DNA from: Paraspadella gotoi
Lineage: Eukaryota; Chaetognatha
Length of the DNA: 64,000 bases
Assembly: GCA_051294375.1 (NCBI GenBank)
Contig: CM119271.1
Span: forward strand, 7,616,162-7,680,161
Direction: 5' to 3'
Shown piece by piece: positions 44,121 through 57,005 of the stretch. How positions within the stretch are numbered: the first letter of the stretch is position 1; every line of letters starts with the position of its first letter. Under the pieces are notes generated by a model, which was given only the letters and a program-made list of their open reading frames with translations, was not told where the DNA came from and did no database searches. A program made the translations under genes and the position numbers.

Positions 44121-46533
44121 GGAGGAGGAAGCAGAGCAGGAAGAGGAGGGAGAAGAATGGGTAGAGGTATGACTATCCTAAATAGTAGATAAATTTCGTT
44201 TTACAAATTTACATTTTTTTAAAAACTATTTTTTCCCATGAAGGACCCAAACGACCAGTTTAACGAAGGCTACCAATGGGAGGGCGGATTCGGGGGTCAA
44301 TTTCCACCCAACCACGGATTAGGGCGAGGAATGGGTCAGCCTATGTATCGCCCGCGCCCGCCTTTTCCCGCTGGCATGGGCATGGGGCCAATGGGACCTC
44401 GGGGGCCTCACGGTCCAGGAGGATTTCCCCCTCGTGGACCCTTCCCATATCGAGGAAGGGGCATGATGCAACCGCCCCATAATCCGTATGGACGCTACTC
44501 CGTCCCTCCACGACCCAGTATGAGACTAGGACCGCCAGGCCCTCCGAGACCTCCAGTCTTCATGGGCATGCGTCCTCCTCGTCACCCGCGTATGCCCTTC
44601 ATGCCCCGTGGACTGCCCCCTCGACCAGTGCGCGGTTTCCCCAGGGGGCCTTTCCCGCCTCCCTTCCCGGGGGCGGGACCGAGGATGATGAGGCCGCCCT
44701 TTCCACCCATGATGCCGGGATTTTTCCGGCCGCCCAAACCCAAGCCGGTGAAGCGGCCGCCCAAGGTCGACTCAACCCTTAAACTACCTTCGTCCACGCC
44801 TGATCTCGAGAGGTGTATTTATGCCAAAGTGGTTTCCATAGGCACGGGCACCAAGTGCATTGGCGGTGAATTCATTTCCGGTAAGTCTTTTGACAGATTA
44901 GTGTAATACAAATTATATCAAATTTGTCTTTCGTAGTTATAAATTAAACTTAGTTTTTTATTATTTTTTATTATTATTAATTAGTTGAGACTCTAATTTT
45001 TTTGCGTAAATCAAGTCGAACTAAAATAAATTTTTTTATTCCAAAGACTGTTTCAAAACCCATTCATCGCAGATTCCGGTTTGGTGGTCAATGATTCGCA
45101 CGCTGAGATCGTGGCTCGCCGCGGCTTCATACGGTTCTGCTACGACCAGCTGCAACTGCTGCTGTCAGATAAGGACGAAGTCAGAAAATCCTCTATTTTT
45201 AAGATCAAAGGTAAACGATTGAAGAATTTGGTTCGAAGTCACTAGCGCGTCATTTCGTCCTTTATTCATTTAGGTAACGCAGGAAAGGGTGAGGCGATGT
45301 TCTCTCTAAAGCAAGGCATCAAATTTCACCTCTACATCTCATCGGCGCCCTGCGGTGACGGACGGATGTTTAATTTGCGAGAGAATTATCAAGATGACGG
45401 ATACGCGAAGATCGACGAACATCCCGAGAAGGATTCCAGGGGACTTCTCCGGTGCGAGTCTTATTTTCGACTTCAGTGAAATTATTTTTATCAACCTACC
45501 TTTTTCCTCTCAACCCCTCCTTACCCGACGCAGCTGCAAAGTAGAGCACGCTGAAGGCACTCTCCCCGTCACGCTGACGCAGGCGCCCGATGGAATCCAG
45601 ACTTGGGACGGGGTCATTCAGGGCGAACGCCTTTTGACGATGAGTTGTTCCGACAAAGTCGCTCGCTGGAACGTCCTCGGAATACAGGGTTTGTCAAAAG
45701 AGTTCTGGATTTAAAAGTTGGATGGCATTCGGCAGACAAATTCGTTTTCCTTAGGCGCTTTGCTCAGCCATTTCATCCCGCCCATTTATTTGGAATCCAT
45801 TATTTTGGGATCTCTGTTTCACGGGGACCATTTGAGTCGAGCCGTTTACGGCCGACTTGAAGTGGTGGACGACCTCAAGATCGAACTGCCCGAGGGTAAA
45901 TTTATTTTTATGCCAATTACCTTATTCCGACTGCTTTTGTTTTCGTTTTTGTTCGCAGCAATCTAATATAATTTTAAATATAATTATCTCAATAGCGTAT
46001 CGTCCGCATAAACCTCTTTTGTGCTGCAAGAGCAAGCCAGAAGCCAAGATAGTCGGAGTCACACCCAAGTATGGCGTAAATTGGACTACCGGTGATGAAG
46101 ATGTTGAAATCTTAGGTTTGTAGTAGTACAATCGTTTGACTTTCTATTTCTAGTCTCATTCCATTTAAATAATTTTGCGACTTAATTCCCAGATATGCGA
46201 AGCGGAAAAGTGGAGGTTACGAAAAAACCGTCTCGGTTATGCAAGTTCAATCTTTACAAGCGTTGGCTCGAGCTGAGCGCAAAAATGGAGATGCTGTACG
46301 CGCGTTCGACGGCCGAGGGAAAGTTGTACTCGGAAGTCAAGGTCGGTCGCTTCGACGCTGGAGTTTCTCTTCCTCACATTTTTCACGTTTCACCATTTCG
46401 TTGTTTATAGGGAGAAGCAAAGTCTTATCAGTCGGCGAAAGATACTTTTAAAAAGGCGTTCAGAAACATCGGATCCGGAAACTGGGTGAAAAAACCCATG
46501 GAACAAGACATGTTCGAAATCTCGACGGAATAA
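41159..46533 (+). CDS. ADAR: adenosine deaminase acting on RNA, with RS-like N terminus
   Basis: Exons: 41159-41238, 41314-41613, 41824-42116, 42189-42829, 42950-43129, 43195-43315, 43399-43506, 43605-43768, 43879-44166, 44244-44880, 45073-45210, 45274-45451, 45534-45688, 45755-45895, 45996-46115, 46193-46341, 46411-46533; 1271 aa. ADARs convert adenosine to inosine in double-stranded RNA. Order: Arg/Ser/Asp-rich residues 1-125; a Pro-rich region; dsRBD1 about 435-498; dsRBD2 about 544-608; a poly-Glu run near 685-722; a Gly/Pro/Met/Arg-rich linker about 726-905; the deaminase from about 915. Zinc and catalytic residues are intact: H947 and E949 ([10 protein letters not shown]), C1010 (PCGDG), C1081 (MSCSDK); E1050 in EGTLPV matches the base-flipping Glu of ADAR2. 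The two-dsRBD form is closest to ADAR2. The RS-like start and the long linker are not part of the vertebrate proteins. Confidence 0.94.
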
Positions 46534-47268
46534 TCCACGTCTCTCTCAAATTTAAATAATCGCTCTCTCTCTCTTTCTCTCTTATCGCCGTTATTTCTCT
46601 TTCTTTTTAATTTACTCGTTCTACATTGCTCACCCTCTTAGGGTTTCGTTTTTTTTAGTAACGTGATAGGCATGCCGATTTTTCAATGCCCCAATTGCTG
46701 CGCTTGTTTCGATTAATTTTAGTTTTTAGATTTAACCAGGGATTAGTTTTCTTTAACATATTTTTTGTAGCTCTCATATGACTTACGAGAAATAGTGTAG
46801 AGCTTGATCCGTGACGTTCCAAACGCATGTTTTTTCTTACCAAACGTGTTTTCGAATTATTACGAGGTATGAGTGCTAGCGTCTAACGGTATTTTTTTTT
46901 TTTAATTTTTACTCTTTAGTTGATGTTTAGTCCAAAATTGCAGTTTTCTTACAGTTTGTGTACCGTCTTCAATGTACTCGTGGGAATATGGGCTGGTGGT
47001 TTCTATATGAATCTATAATGTAGCGTTTGGGTCAGTTTATTCTATCGTACCGCTCTTTCTCATAAGTTAATCGTTCAAGAGAGAATTCAAGCCCGTGTAT
47101 TCCATTTTTCGTTTTCTGACTTCACCTTCAGATAATCTTCCTCCTCGAACATTGACGTAAATGAACTCGCCGCCGCGTGACCAAAGACTTATCATTTCCT
47201 ATCTCGAAATTTTTTTATTAATTTCAAGTTTCCACCCGGGTGCACCCCCTTAAAAATTATTTAAAAAA
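46534..47268. other. ADAR 3' UTR and ACSS2 upstream region
   Basis: Non-coding. A CT-rich microsatellite lies at 46561-46584. TTTTTTTATTAATTTCAAG, ending near 47228, is a 3' splice-site-like sequence 40 bp before the ACSS2 ATG. Confidence 0.5.
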
Positions 47269-50164
47269 ATGCTCAATTCCGTTTCGAGCGGGTCCTCGAA
47301 GGGCGAGGCCAAGCACGATGCTTCCTCCGAAACGTGGGCGCCGTCGGATCGCGTGCGGCCCAACGCCTACGTTTCCTCCATGGCCGATTATCGCGCCATG
47401 CATCGAGAGAGCGTGAACCAACCGGAGAAGTTCTGGTCGCGCGTCGCCGCCGACTTTCACTGGCATCAAGAACCCACTCTTGGTGACGGGTCGTTTTTGA
47501 AGTACAACTTTGACTACACCAAGGGTCCCATCGTCATCAAGTGGATGGAAGGCGCCGTCACGAACATTTGCTACAACGCGATAGACAGGCATATAAGTGA
47601 GCGAAGGCATTATGAAGATTCTGTCACTTTCATAATGAACTAAATTCAGTTTTTAGTCTCGTTTATTATTGGCTTTGGGACTTCATAATCGATACGATTG
47701 GAAACTGGCCAGTGACCAATTAACTTTCTCCCTTCCCTTTTTTTAGACAAAGGTCTCGGCGAAAAAGTGGCCTTTTACTGGGAGGGTAACGACCCTAACG
47801 ACACGGAGCGCGTCACATTCTCGGAGTTGAAGCGTCGAGTCTGCCGTCTGGCCAACGCGCTCAAGGCCCACGGGGTGGGGCGCGGGGACCGGGTTGCCGT
47901 CTACATGCCGATGATCGTTCAATTGCCCGTCGCGCTGCTTGCCTGCGCAAGAATCGGCGCCGTTCATTCTGGTTCGAAAAAGAAGTTGAACACGAGTTGT
48001 TATTGCGAGTTTAGTTGCGAGAATATATATCTAAAGTGGATGTATTACCACCCTTTTCAGTCGTTTTCGGCGGATATTCGGCCAAAGCTTTGGCCACGCG
48101 CATCATCGACGGCGGATGCAAGGCCGTCTTGACTGCCGACGGCAGCTTCCGCGGCACGAAGCTCATCGAGTTGAAGACTTTGGTCGACCAGGCGCTGGAA
48201 ATCTGCTCGACGGGATCGCTTGGGACTGTCTATAAAGACGTCACCAGCTGCATCGTTGTCAAGCACTTGGGCGGCAAGGACGACGACGCCGATGCGTGTG
48301 AGGAAGAATGCCCTCCGGCCAAGAGGCCCTATCGGTAACGGTGGGTGAGCGAGATCAATGCTGTGACCTTTTTGATATCGTCCTGTTTATCTAGATAATG
48401 TTGTATAGCTTGCCTTTCAAATATTAAGAGACCTTCTCCTTCGTCACTTCTCAATCATCAATTTCAGTAAAGTCTGCTGCAAAATGACGCCCGGGCGGGA
48501 CCACTGGTGGCACGATGTCGTCGACTCCTGCGATGACGACTGCAAAGTGGAGTGGGTGGACGCGGAGACTCCACTATTCATGCTCTATACCAGCGGCAGC
48601 ACCGGCAAGCCCAAGGGTGTCCTGCACACCACCGGAGGATACATGCTGTACGCGGCGACGACGTTCAAATACGTCTTTGACTATCACAAGGAAGACGTTT
48701 ACTTTTGCACGGCAGACGTCGGTTGGATCACCGGTAAGGTCCTTTTTTTTATTACTACTTTTTTATCATTCTTCCTTTTTTCTTTTCATTTCTTTTTCCC
48801 TTCCCAGGCCATTCCTACCTCGTCTACGGCCCCCTCCTCAACGGCGCCACCGGCATCGTCTTCGAGGGCGTCCCGTTCTATCCCGACGCCGGACGATTCT
48901 GGGAAATCTGCGCCAAGTACCGGGTGTCTCAGTTTTACACGGCGCCCACGGCCATTCGCGCCCTCATGAAATTCGGCGATGACTGGGTAAAGAAGCACGA
49001 TCTGAGCGACCTCAAGGTGCTCGGGTCGGTGGGAGAGCCGATCAATCCGGAGGCCTGGCTCTGGTACCACCGAGTCGTCGGTCGCGAACGATGCTCAATA
49101 GTCGACACTTTTTGGCAGACGGAGACAGGAGGCCACGTTTTAACGCCGCTGCCGGGTTAGAATCGGATTTTTTGTTTGTTTTTTTAATTGCTTTTCGACG
49201 CGGTTAGTGACGAACGCCTCTTTCCAGGCGCCACGCCTCTCAAGCCCGGCTCGGCCACTTTTCCCTTCTTCGGCGTCATTCCGGCGATTCTCGACGAATC
49301 CGGAACCGAGATCACCGGCGTCGGCGAAGGCTATTTAGTCTTCCGGCAGCCTTGGCCGGGAATCATGAGAACCGTTCACGGGAACCACGAGAGATTCGAA
49401 ACGACCTACTTTAAAAAGTTTAAGGGATTTTACTGCACGGGCGACGGAGCCAGGAGGGACAAGGACGGGTTAGTAGTTTGTTTGAACGATAAAAGAACAT
49501 AACGATAGATTAGAACATATTTAAATGTATTTCGAATCGTAATTTATATTCAAATGTCAGTCGTGACCCGAAGCAAACTTTACTTATCCAAATATTCTAA
49601 TCCTCATCGTTTTGTCCTCAGCTACATGTGGGTGACCGGTCGCATCGACGACATGATGAACTGTTCCGGTCACCTCATGTCCACCGCGGAGATGGAATCG
49701 GCCCTGATTGAACACCCGGCCGTGGCCGAGTCGGCGGTGGTGTCCCGCCCCCATCCCGTCAAGGGAGAATGCGCCTACGCCTTCGTCACCCTCAAGGAGG
49801 GCCGCGAGTTTAATGAGAAGCTCGTCAACGAGTTGAAGCAGAAGGTGCGCACAAAGATCGCTCCCTTCGCTCAGCCCGACGTCATCCAGAACGCCCCGTC
49901 GCTGCCCAAAACGAGATCGGGGAAGATCATGCGGAGGGTGCTTAGAAAGGTAAGGGAAGCAATTGAGTTTAATGGTTGATTTAACTTAAATTACGAGAGA
50001 AATAAAAAAAAAAATTGGGTCAATCCAGACATTTTTATTTTTCATCAATCCAATCGCTTCTCGCTTAGGTCGCCTTGGGAGAAAGAGACGATCTCGGCGA
50101 CATCAGCACCATGGCGGACGAATCGGTCATCGATCTCCTCTTCGAACTGAGACCGGAATGCTAA
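47269..50164 (+). CDS. ACSS2: cytosolic acetyl-coenzyme A synthetase
   Basis: Exons: 47269-47596, 47747-47971, 48061-48334, 48468-48733, 48808-49155, 49228-49468, 49622-49949, 50069-50164; 701 aa, equal to human ACSS2. It makes acetyl-CoA from acetate, CoA and ATP in cytosol and nucleus. The ATP loop T317-S-G-S-T-G-K323 lies in [22 protein letters not shown] and the YCTGDGA hinge-side motif are present, and the C-terminal SGKIMRR carries K662, the lysine controlled by acetylation and sirtuins in this family. There is no mitochondrial leader, which favours ACSS2 over ACSS1. Confidence 0.96.
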
Positions 50165-50358
50165 ATGCCAATTATGAAATTTTTTTAATGGGTCTCGTTC
50201 CGAAAGGCCCCGGTTTGGCTGGATTCAAAGTGCAAACTGAAACGTCGTCGTCGTCATCGGCGTCCTCATGCTTTTAGTCATAGTTTGGGGACTTTTCTTT
50301 CTACTCTGGATTTTACTTCATACAGTCTGTCGTCATATAAACTCTGGAAACTCGCAAG

Positions 50359-50364
50359 AATAAA
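50359..50364 (+). terminator. candidate poly(A) signal of ACSS2
   Basis: AATAAA 195 bp after the ACSS2 stop, followed by a T-rich run. Confidence 0.6.
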
Positions 50365-52121
50365 TGTTTTTTTTACTCGTTTACCCGTGAGACTTTATTT
50401 GCATTCCAGTAAATTTTAAACAAAATATTTTTTTGTGTTTAATTACTATTTAACCTTGAATCTGCGTTTTTTTTTCTTGTTTTTTTTCCCGGCCGATGCA
50501 CCACTAGGAGTGGGACTGAGGTTATGAATTATATATTATTTGTTACTTGCATCTTCAGTGATAGTGCTCGCGCTGCCTTTCTAGTTTACCTGAGATTTAT
50601 TACAATAGCTAAATAACTAAATAGTAAATACAAATAGAAATATAATTTATCTTTATTATTATAATTATTATTTATTGAATACAACTATTCAACCCTTAAT
50701 ACATTGAGCAATGACTTCAGAGATATGGGACTCTAACACCTTTGAATAATAAAGTATTTATGAGTTATAAAAAGGTCAGCCAGGATAGAGATAAACTCTC
50801 AATCATTAATGACATAATTATTCTATCAAATTATCACAAAATTATCTACGAATCAATTACAGTACAAAAATCAATTGGACTTAAAGTGATTAACTACTAT
50901 ATGCTAGATAGACAAGTTACCTGGTCGTTTGTTATTTTAAATATTTTTACATTTACTGATAGGAAATGATGTCAATATTGTTGATGCAATATTTCAAATC
51001 AATAGATTCACGCATTGAAAAGTAATCTACAAAAAATGGTCATTTTTCACCCCCAATTTTTAAAACAAACTTGAGTTCGATAAATTTTATTTTTGGTTAC
51101 ACTTAAATTTTTAGCTTCGGCCGAGTGACTTAATTTGTAATACAAAAACTGATTTTCTTTGATATCTTTTGAACCAAAAATGATAGAACGATGAGACTGG
51201 TATCATATTAAAGCCATGATTATGGGGCATCTTGTCCATATAATTTTTCTCAAACGTTTCAAAGGATTTTTCTTTGAAATTAAATTAAACATACTTGGCC
51301 GTATTTAAAAAATATAGATTCTGAAAGAGAAAAGATTGAATTATGTTTCTGATGTAATCAAAGATTTTCTATACCTAAATTATCATTTTGTTGAAAAGAA
51401 ATATAAGTAAAAAATCATGAAGCAACCTTAAGAAACATATGATTTAAATATGAAAATTTAGGAGTTCAAACTTTGTTCCCCCTGATTTAAAAACTACTGA
51501 CATAGGGCTAAAAGACTGTATTATCAGATTTTTAAATTGTGGTCATCTTCAGGTGCAAATTAAAACCTTTGCATATTGCCCATTAGCTATATTAATATAA
51601 ACAATTTTTATTAAAAAAACCACTACAATCTTTCAATAATACGCTAATGCATGTAGCTGTATGTTTAAATTGTTGTTTTCATTTTTTATTATAATACAAG
51701 ACCTTTATCAATAAAGGGGTCAATAACGAGGAAAATGAGGTATTTCAAGGCTCCATATCGAGACTAAGACAATTCGGGCAACGAAATGTACCTAAGACAT
51801 TGTAGTTTCATTAGCTAATCTTTATTTTTATAATTCTAAAGGGCATGTTTGGCAAAAACAGTAAGAAACAAAAATGATGATAAATTTTGAGAAAGAAATG
51901 TTGATTAATTGCTATAATTTCTTACCATGACGTCAATTCATTTTTTTCGTTATGTTCTTGAAAGATAGGCTAAACCCAACAGAATCGGAATCAGTACATG
52001 ACCGCTGTATATTTATTTAACTTATGCAGTACTGGTGCAAAAATTGCTAGGAAACAAAATTATCAGAAACCGCTTCGTTATTTCGGATTTTTTTCTAAGC
52101 GCGGAGCGACATATCTATATA

Positions 52122-52155
52122 TGCAAATGAGATTGATGAAATCTCAAACTCATTT
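52122..52155. repeat. octamer and imperfect palindrome upstream of SLCO
   Basis: TGCAAATGAGATTGATGAA is followed by ATCTCAAACTCATTT. With the preceding A it contains ATGCAAAT, the POU octamer. It lies about 70-100 bp before the SLCO ATG and could be regulatory; its first half matches the LARS2 intron palindrome. Confidence 0.4.
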
Positions 52156-52222
52156 AGTTTTATTCTAAGAATCTATCTCTTACATTTACTTCTTTTCTTT
52201 TGCAATTTTTACACGAAGAACT

Positions 52223-55200
52223 ATGGAGGCTGTTACAAATGCCTCTCCCCGTAGTGCGGACCCTTTAGATGTCGCACCAGTGGATGCGACGAAGGGTCAC
52301 GCCGCGGGCGACACTTCGCTCGATTCGGAGATTACCAACGATCCTAAAAATTCAAACGGCCTCCCGACCACGGTGTTTCTGCCTCGATCCGATGTCACCA
52401 ACGGCGAATCGACTCTGGACGAAGAAAACGATCCCGAGTACCGCTGCGGCTGGTGCGGCGCCTCCTGTCGCTGTCTTTGGTCCTTCCGGTCGCCCAAGTG
52501 GGCGCTGGCTCTTCTTTGCCTCTCCTCGGTCATGCAGGGTTTCATCGTCAACGGGTTGCTCAACGTGGTCATTTCAACGATCGAGAAGGTCGTGAGAAAA
52601 TGGGAGAGGGGGTGAGGACAACCTGTTGCAGCAGGACTTAATTTCTTTTTTTTTATTCCGCAGAGATTCCACCTGACGTCGAAAGAATCGGGAATGATTC
52701 GCGCCACAAATAGCGTCTCCCAAATGATCTGCACTTTTCCCGTCAGTTACTTCGGGGGCAAGGGGCGCAAGCCGAAATATCTTGGGATCGGCGTCATGTG
52801 CATCGGTTTAGGTCACTTGAATATTCGACTTTTGTGCCTTATTAAAATTCTCATAGTTGTAGTAGTGACAAATATTTTTCTCCATTTTCTCTTTTTAGGC
52901 GCATTCATCTTTTCCCTGCCTCATTTCATATCAGAGGTGTACCAGCCTAATCCATCCAGCGCTTATCATGCTACTTCATCTAGTTTATGTTCCGACAATT
53001 TGGCGCTTAATCGCTTAAAGGCGCTTAGCAATTATCACGACAATAAAACTGTGATCGGGTTAGTTCCATTTTTTGGTTTTTTTTTGTTTTTTACGAAATA
53101 ATTTTGTTTTTCTTTTTCAGTCCCTCCAAGTCGTACGAGGGCCACTCGCTTAACTCTCTCAAATACTTCTTTTTCCTCGGACAAATATTTCATGGCGCGG
53201 GGTCATGCCCACTCTGGACCCTTGGCGTCACTTACCTCGATGAAAACTTACCCACGAAGACGAGCTCCTTGTACGTGGGGATATTTTACGCTTTTGCCGT
53301 TTTGGGCCCAGCGTTGGGCTACATCGGCGGCGGTCGGCTTTTGAAGGTCCTTGCTGCTAGTGTTAACTTAAAACTCGTTGTATTTGCCTTCAATGTTGTT
53401 ATTGATTGGCCTTTGACAGATTTACACTGATTTTGCGGCTGTGCCTGAATCCGATCTGCATGGCTTAAATCCAAATCACCCAAACTGGGTTGGCCTCTGG
53501 TGGATTGGATTCGTTCTTGCTTCCTTCGTCAGTCTGACCGTCGGGTAATGAAAAAAAGATTGACATCGCACGATCGATAGAGAGAAAAATTTCAAATCGT
53601 TCAACCCTGTCAACCAGATTCATCCTTTTCGCTTTTCCCGCCAAACTCCCCGGATGGAAGCGCATCCAAGCGCTGCGCATTAACGAGAGCATCGACGTTC
53701 GCAAGCGATCCGCCGATGACCGACGCTCGCCCTCTCCGGAGAACGGGAATGGGCGAGGCTTCGCTCGCCACTTCCGCCCCGTCCTCCGCGACATCCGCGC
53801 TTTAAGCCTCAACTGGCCCTTTATTTGCGTGACGCTTAATCAAACGGCCGAGGGGTTCCTTCTCGCCATCTACTCGGCCTTCATGCCCAAGTTTCTCGAA
53901 TCGCAGTTCCGCGCTTCGGCCTCTGACGGGGCCTTCTTCGTGGGCATTATCATCGGTGAGTGATTGACAGAAAGATGGACAAACGGACGGACAGATAAGC
54001 GGACAAATAGACTTAGAGCGGCGAATAAAATGGAAAACAAAGAAAGGGGGAAAAAATGTCTGAAATGTCAAATTAATTTAGTGTTTTGCGGCGCGACGGG
54101 AATGATCTTCGGTGGTTGGGTCATAAAGAAGTTTGACATGAGTTGTTACTCTATTATGGTCGCGGTCACTATCGCTACAATGCTTCAACTTCCGCAGGTT
54201 TTGGGAAATTTGTTGCGAATTTTGAAGGATTAATTACGTATCGTCAGTTTTTTTAATTGAAATTTTCTCTTCAGAATTTCGCCTTTTTATCGATGTCATG
54301 TGACCGCAGTTCTTTTTCTGGAATCGATTACCCACCTAATATCCAAAACACGGTAAGTCGTCGAGCATGTATTGACATCATCGACAATGACGTGTTTACC
54401 GTTCCAATTCAGAGCCCGCTTCTTACTCAAAGCTGCAACTCAAACTGTTCTTGCGCTGGAGCGAACTACGATCCCGTATGCGGAACCGACCTGATGATGT
54501 ACTTCAGCCCCTGTCACGCAGGCTGCAGCTCGGCCGACGACGGTAAAGTGCCTCTTTTTTCGACCTTCACCCTAATAATCTTGTCATTATCTTAAACCAA
54601 CAAAGCCTATCCACTGAGTGTCCAGTGTCCAGCCTCTCCACCAAAGCCTGTCCGGTGTCCAAAGTCNNNNNNNNNNGTGTCCAGCCTATCCACCAAAGCC
54701 TCTCCGGTGTCCAAAGTCAGGGGCAAGATAGCTTATTTATTAAATGAATGGATAATTTTTTTTATTAGTTGTACCAATTTCATAAAAAAGAATATTTTCT
54801 CTTAGTCTTACCTTCGATCTTCACCCTTTACCCTTTAGGCGGCATCGGAAAAATAACCTACTCCAATTGCAGCTGCGTGAACAACACCTCTTCCGCTGGA
54901 ACGAACGCCTCGTTCGGCGGCGCCATCGGCGGCGGATGTCCGCCCGACGCTTCCTGTCGCAACTGGATAATGTACCCCTTCCTCCTCATCTTCGCCTCGC
55001 TTCTCTTTCCCATGATCGCCACGACGTCTCCAGCGATGCAGGCGACGCTAAGGACGGTTCCCTCTGAGCTCAAGTCGGTCGCTCTGGGGATTCAGGTCGG
55101 TGGGCGGCTTGATACGAAGCTTGAACGTATTCAAAATTATTGAACTTATGTTGTTTCTGTTCACAGTTGGTGATGTCGCGACTGTTTGGCGCTGTTCCGG

Positions 55201-57005
55201 GACCGCCTACCTTTGGCTTCATTTTTGATTCCGCCTGTTTGCTATGGCAGAACGAGGCATCCGGCGGAAGTGAGTTTCTTCTTGAAATGTCATCGCCGCT
55301 GGCTATCGTGAATTTTACCTAGTTAGGGACTAAGTGCCATTTACCGGCTGTTACTTATTTCGTCTCGATATCTAGGAGGAGCGTGCGTCGTTTACGATCA
55401 AAAATATTTATCGCTCGCAATGTTTTCGGTTGGTCTCATTTGGAAGATACTGTCTACGGCGTTCATCTTGGCATCTTGCCTCTTCTATCGCTCGTACATG
55501 AGGTGAGCTTTTCGGGAAGTACTTACCTCGAATGAAAGAATTATCCCACTTTTTTTGATCATTTTTATCTCGCCAGACGGGCGAATGCCTGACTTGGGCG
55601 AGATGTTAATTCGTTTCTGCTTCTTTTAACCATCAGCATGATCTTTTATATTCAAATGTTTCATATTCCTACACTCATTTGTTTGTTTTATTTACAAAAC
55701 AATTTATATATATATATAGACAAGTTAAGCTCTGCAGATATCTCTTTTAAATATCTGTCGCTCTCTCTCTTTTTTATTATGTCACTCTTTTTTTTCTGTC
55801 GCCGCTTCTTCTGATTCGTTTAAAAACGAATTAAGCTCTGCAGCGGCACACCAGTAAGACAGGCCAAAATTAAACACTTTTTATAACTTTTCTGAAAAAA
55901 AAATATTTTTTTTTTATACTAAATCGATTTTTAATGCAACTTTATAAATTAGTTCATTGGGTTGTTGCATTGAAGCTTTTAAATTTTTATTAATATATAA
56001 CAGATAATAAATTTTTTTTTAAATTTTATTTTTTAAAAACAAATTCTTATAAAGCTTGAAAAGTTTAATTAAAATTAGTATTATAATTTTTTAAAATTTT
56101 AATAATAAATTAGTTAAAAGAAAAAACTTTAAAAAATCATTATCATCATTGGCTGAATTTTAATTTTTTTAAAAATTTTTATTAATAAAACAAAAGAATT
56201 TTAAAAAGTTGTATTAATAACCTTTATCTAACTTTTAAAGCTTTATCAGAATTTATTTAAACAAAATAAAAAAAAAATTTAAATTTTATATTGCAATAAA
56301 ATTATCAATAAGCTAAATTTTAAAAATTATTTTCTTATTTTTTAATAGTTACTTTACTATTATTTATTTGAGAGAACTTGTAGTTTTCAACCTGTTCCGG
56401 CTTACTGTCCAGCGGCTGTCCAGTTTCTTTCTTTCTCTCTGTCTTTCTCTTACTCATACACACATTTGTTTATTTTATTTAGGATGATTATCATCGCATC
56501 AATGAATAATTATCATCGGATCAATGAATGATTGTCATCGCATCAATGAATGATTATCTTCGCATCAATGAATGATTATTATCGCATCCATAATTTGGTT
56601 ATCATTACATCAATTTCTTTGGTTATCATTGAATCAATTCTTTGGTTATAATCGCATTAATAATAGGTTAATGGTTATCATTGTATCAATAATCAATTAC
56701 TATTACATCAATCTATTATTATTACATCAATCAATTATTATTACATTAATCAATCATTTATTATTACATCAATCAATTATTATTATATTAATAATTTGTT
56801 ATCGCATCAATCTTTTTTTTTCGGATTTTTTTATTAATTTTCTGGCGAGATCACAATACTTTTACGATTTTTTTCTTCAAGACGTTCGAACAAAGACGAT
56901 TTGCCTGAGCAGGCAGCCCGACTGACAAGTGATGTTCCGCTCTCGCAACAAATTGAGGAAAATGAAGAAACTGAAAAGGTTTCCCAAAAAGTGTCTTCCC
57001 TTTAG
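52223..57005 (+). CDS. SLCO-like: organic anion transporter of the SLCO/OATP family
   Basis: Exons: 52223-52588, 52664-52811, 52899-53058, 53121-53346, 53420-53544, 53618-53955, 54082-54197, 54275-54352, 54413-54542, 54839-55095, 55167-55269, 55376-55502, 56882-57005; 765 aa. OATPs carry bulky organic anions across the plasma membrane with 12 membrane helices. Seen here: an N-terminal cytosolic tail of about 80 residues with a Cys-rich patch before helix 1; family blocks FGGKGRKPKYLGIG and HGAGSCPLWTLGVTYLDEN; the extracellular Kazal-like loop CSCAGANYDPVCGTD with paired cysteines; and LGIQLVMSRLFGAVPGP near helix 11. Intron 9 contains a 10-N assembly gap. The last intron is 1379 bp, by far the longest of this gene, and splits off a 41-residue cytosolic tail. 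The subfamily cannot be fixed. Confidence 0.94.
54625..54718 (+). repeat. 42-bp minisatellite interrupted by an assembly gap
   Basis: Two copies of a 42-bp unit (GTGTCCAGCC...CCAAAGTC) occupy 54625-54666 and 54677-54718 with 2 differences. Ten N at 54667-54676 lie exactly between unit boundaries, so further copies are probably missing. A partial unit precedes the array. Confidence 0.88.
56487..56812 (+). repeat. 22-bp minisatellite decaying into an ATCAAT-rich tract
   Basis: Five units of about 22 bp (ATTATCATCGCATCAATGAATG) start at 56487, 56509, 56531, 56553 and 56575. They are followed by looser TTATTATTACATCAAT copies to about 56812, all inside the last SLCO intron. Confidence 0.85.

Larger units (their letters stand above)
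50165..52222. other. 2 kb AT-rich spacer between ACSS2 and SLCO
   Basis: After the ACSS2 3' UTR there is no convincing frame; the longest is 75 codons of AT-driven composition. The base composition and lack of any conserved segment suggest decayed repeats, but I could not define element ends. An imperfect palindrome with an ATGCAAAT octamer lies near its right end. Confidence 0.5.

Noticed and set aside
43951-44172. Glutamate-rich GAA/GAG run considered as a non-coding microsatellite
   Set aside because: It is in frame inside an ADAR exon with correct splice phases on both sides, so it is coding low complexity.
50742-50969. 75-codon plus-strand frame in the ACSS2-SLCO spacer
   Set aside because: AT-rich composition, no conserved motif and no splice context; expected by chance in such DNA.
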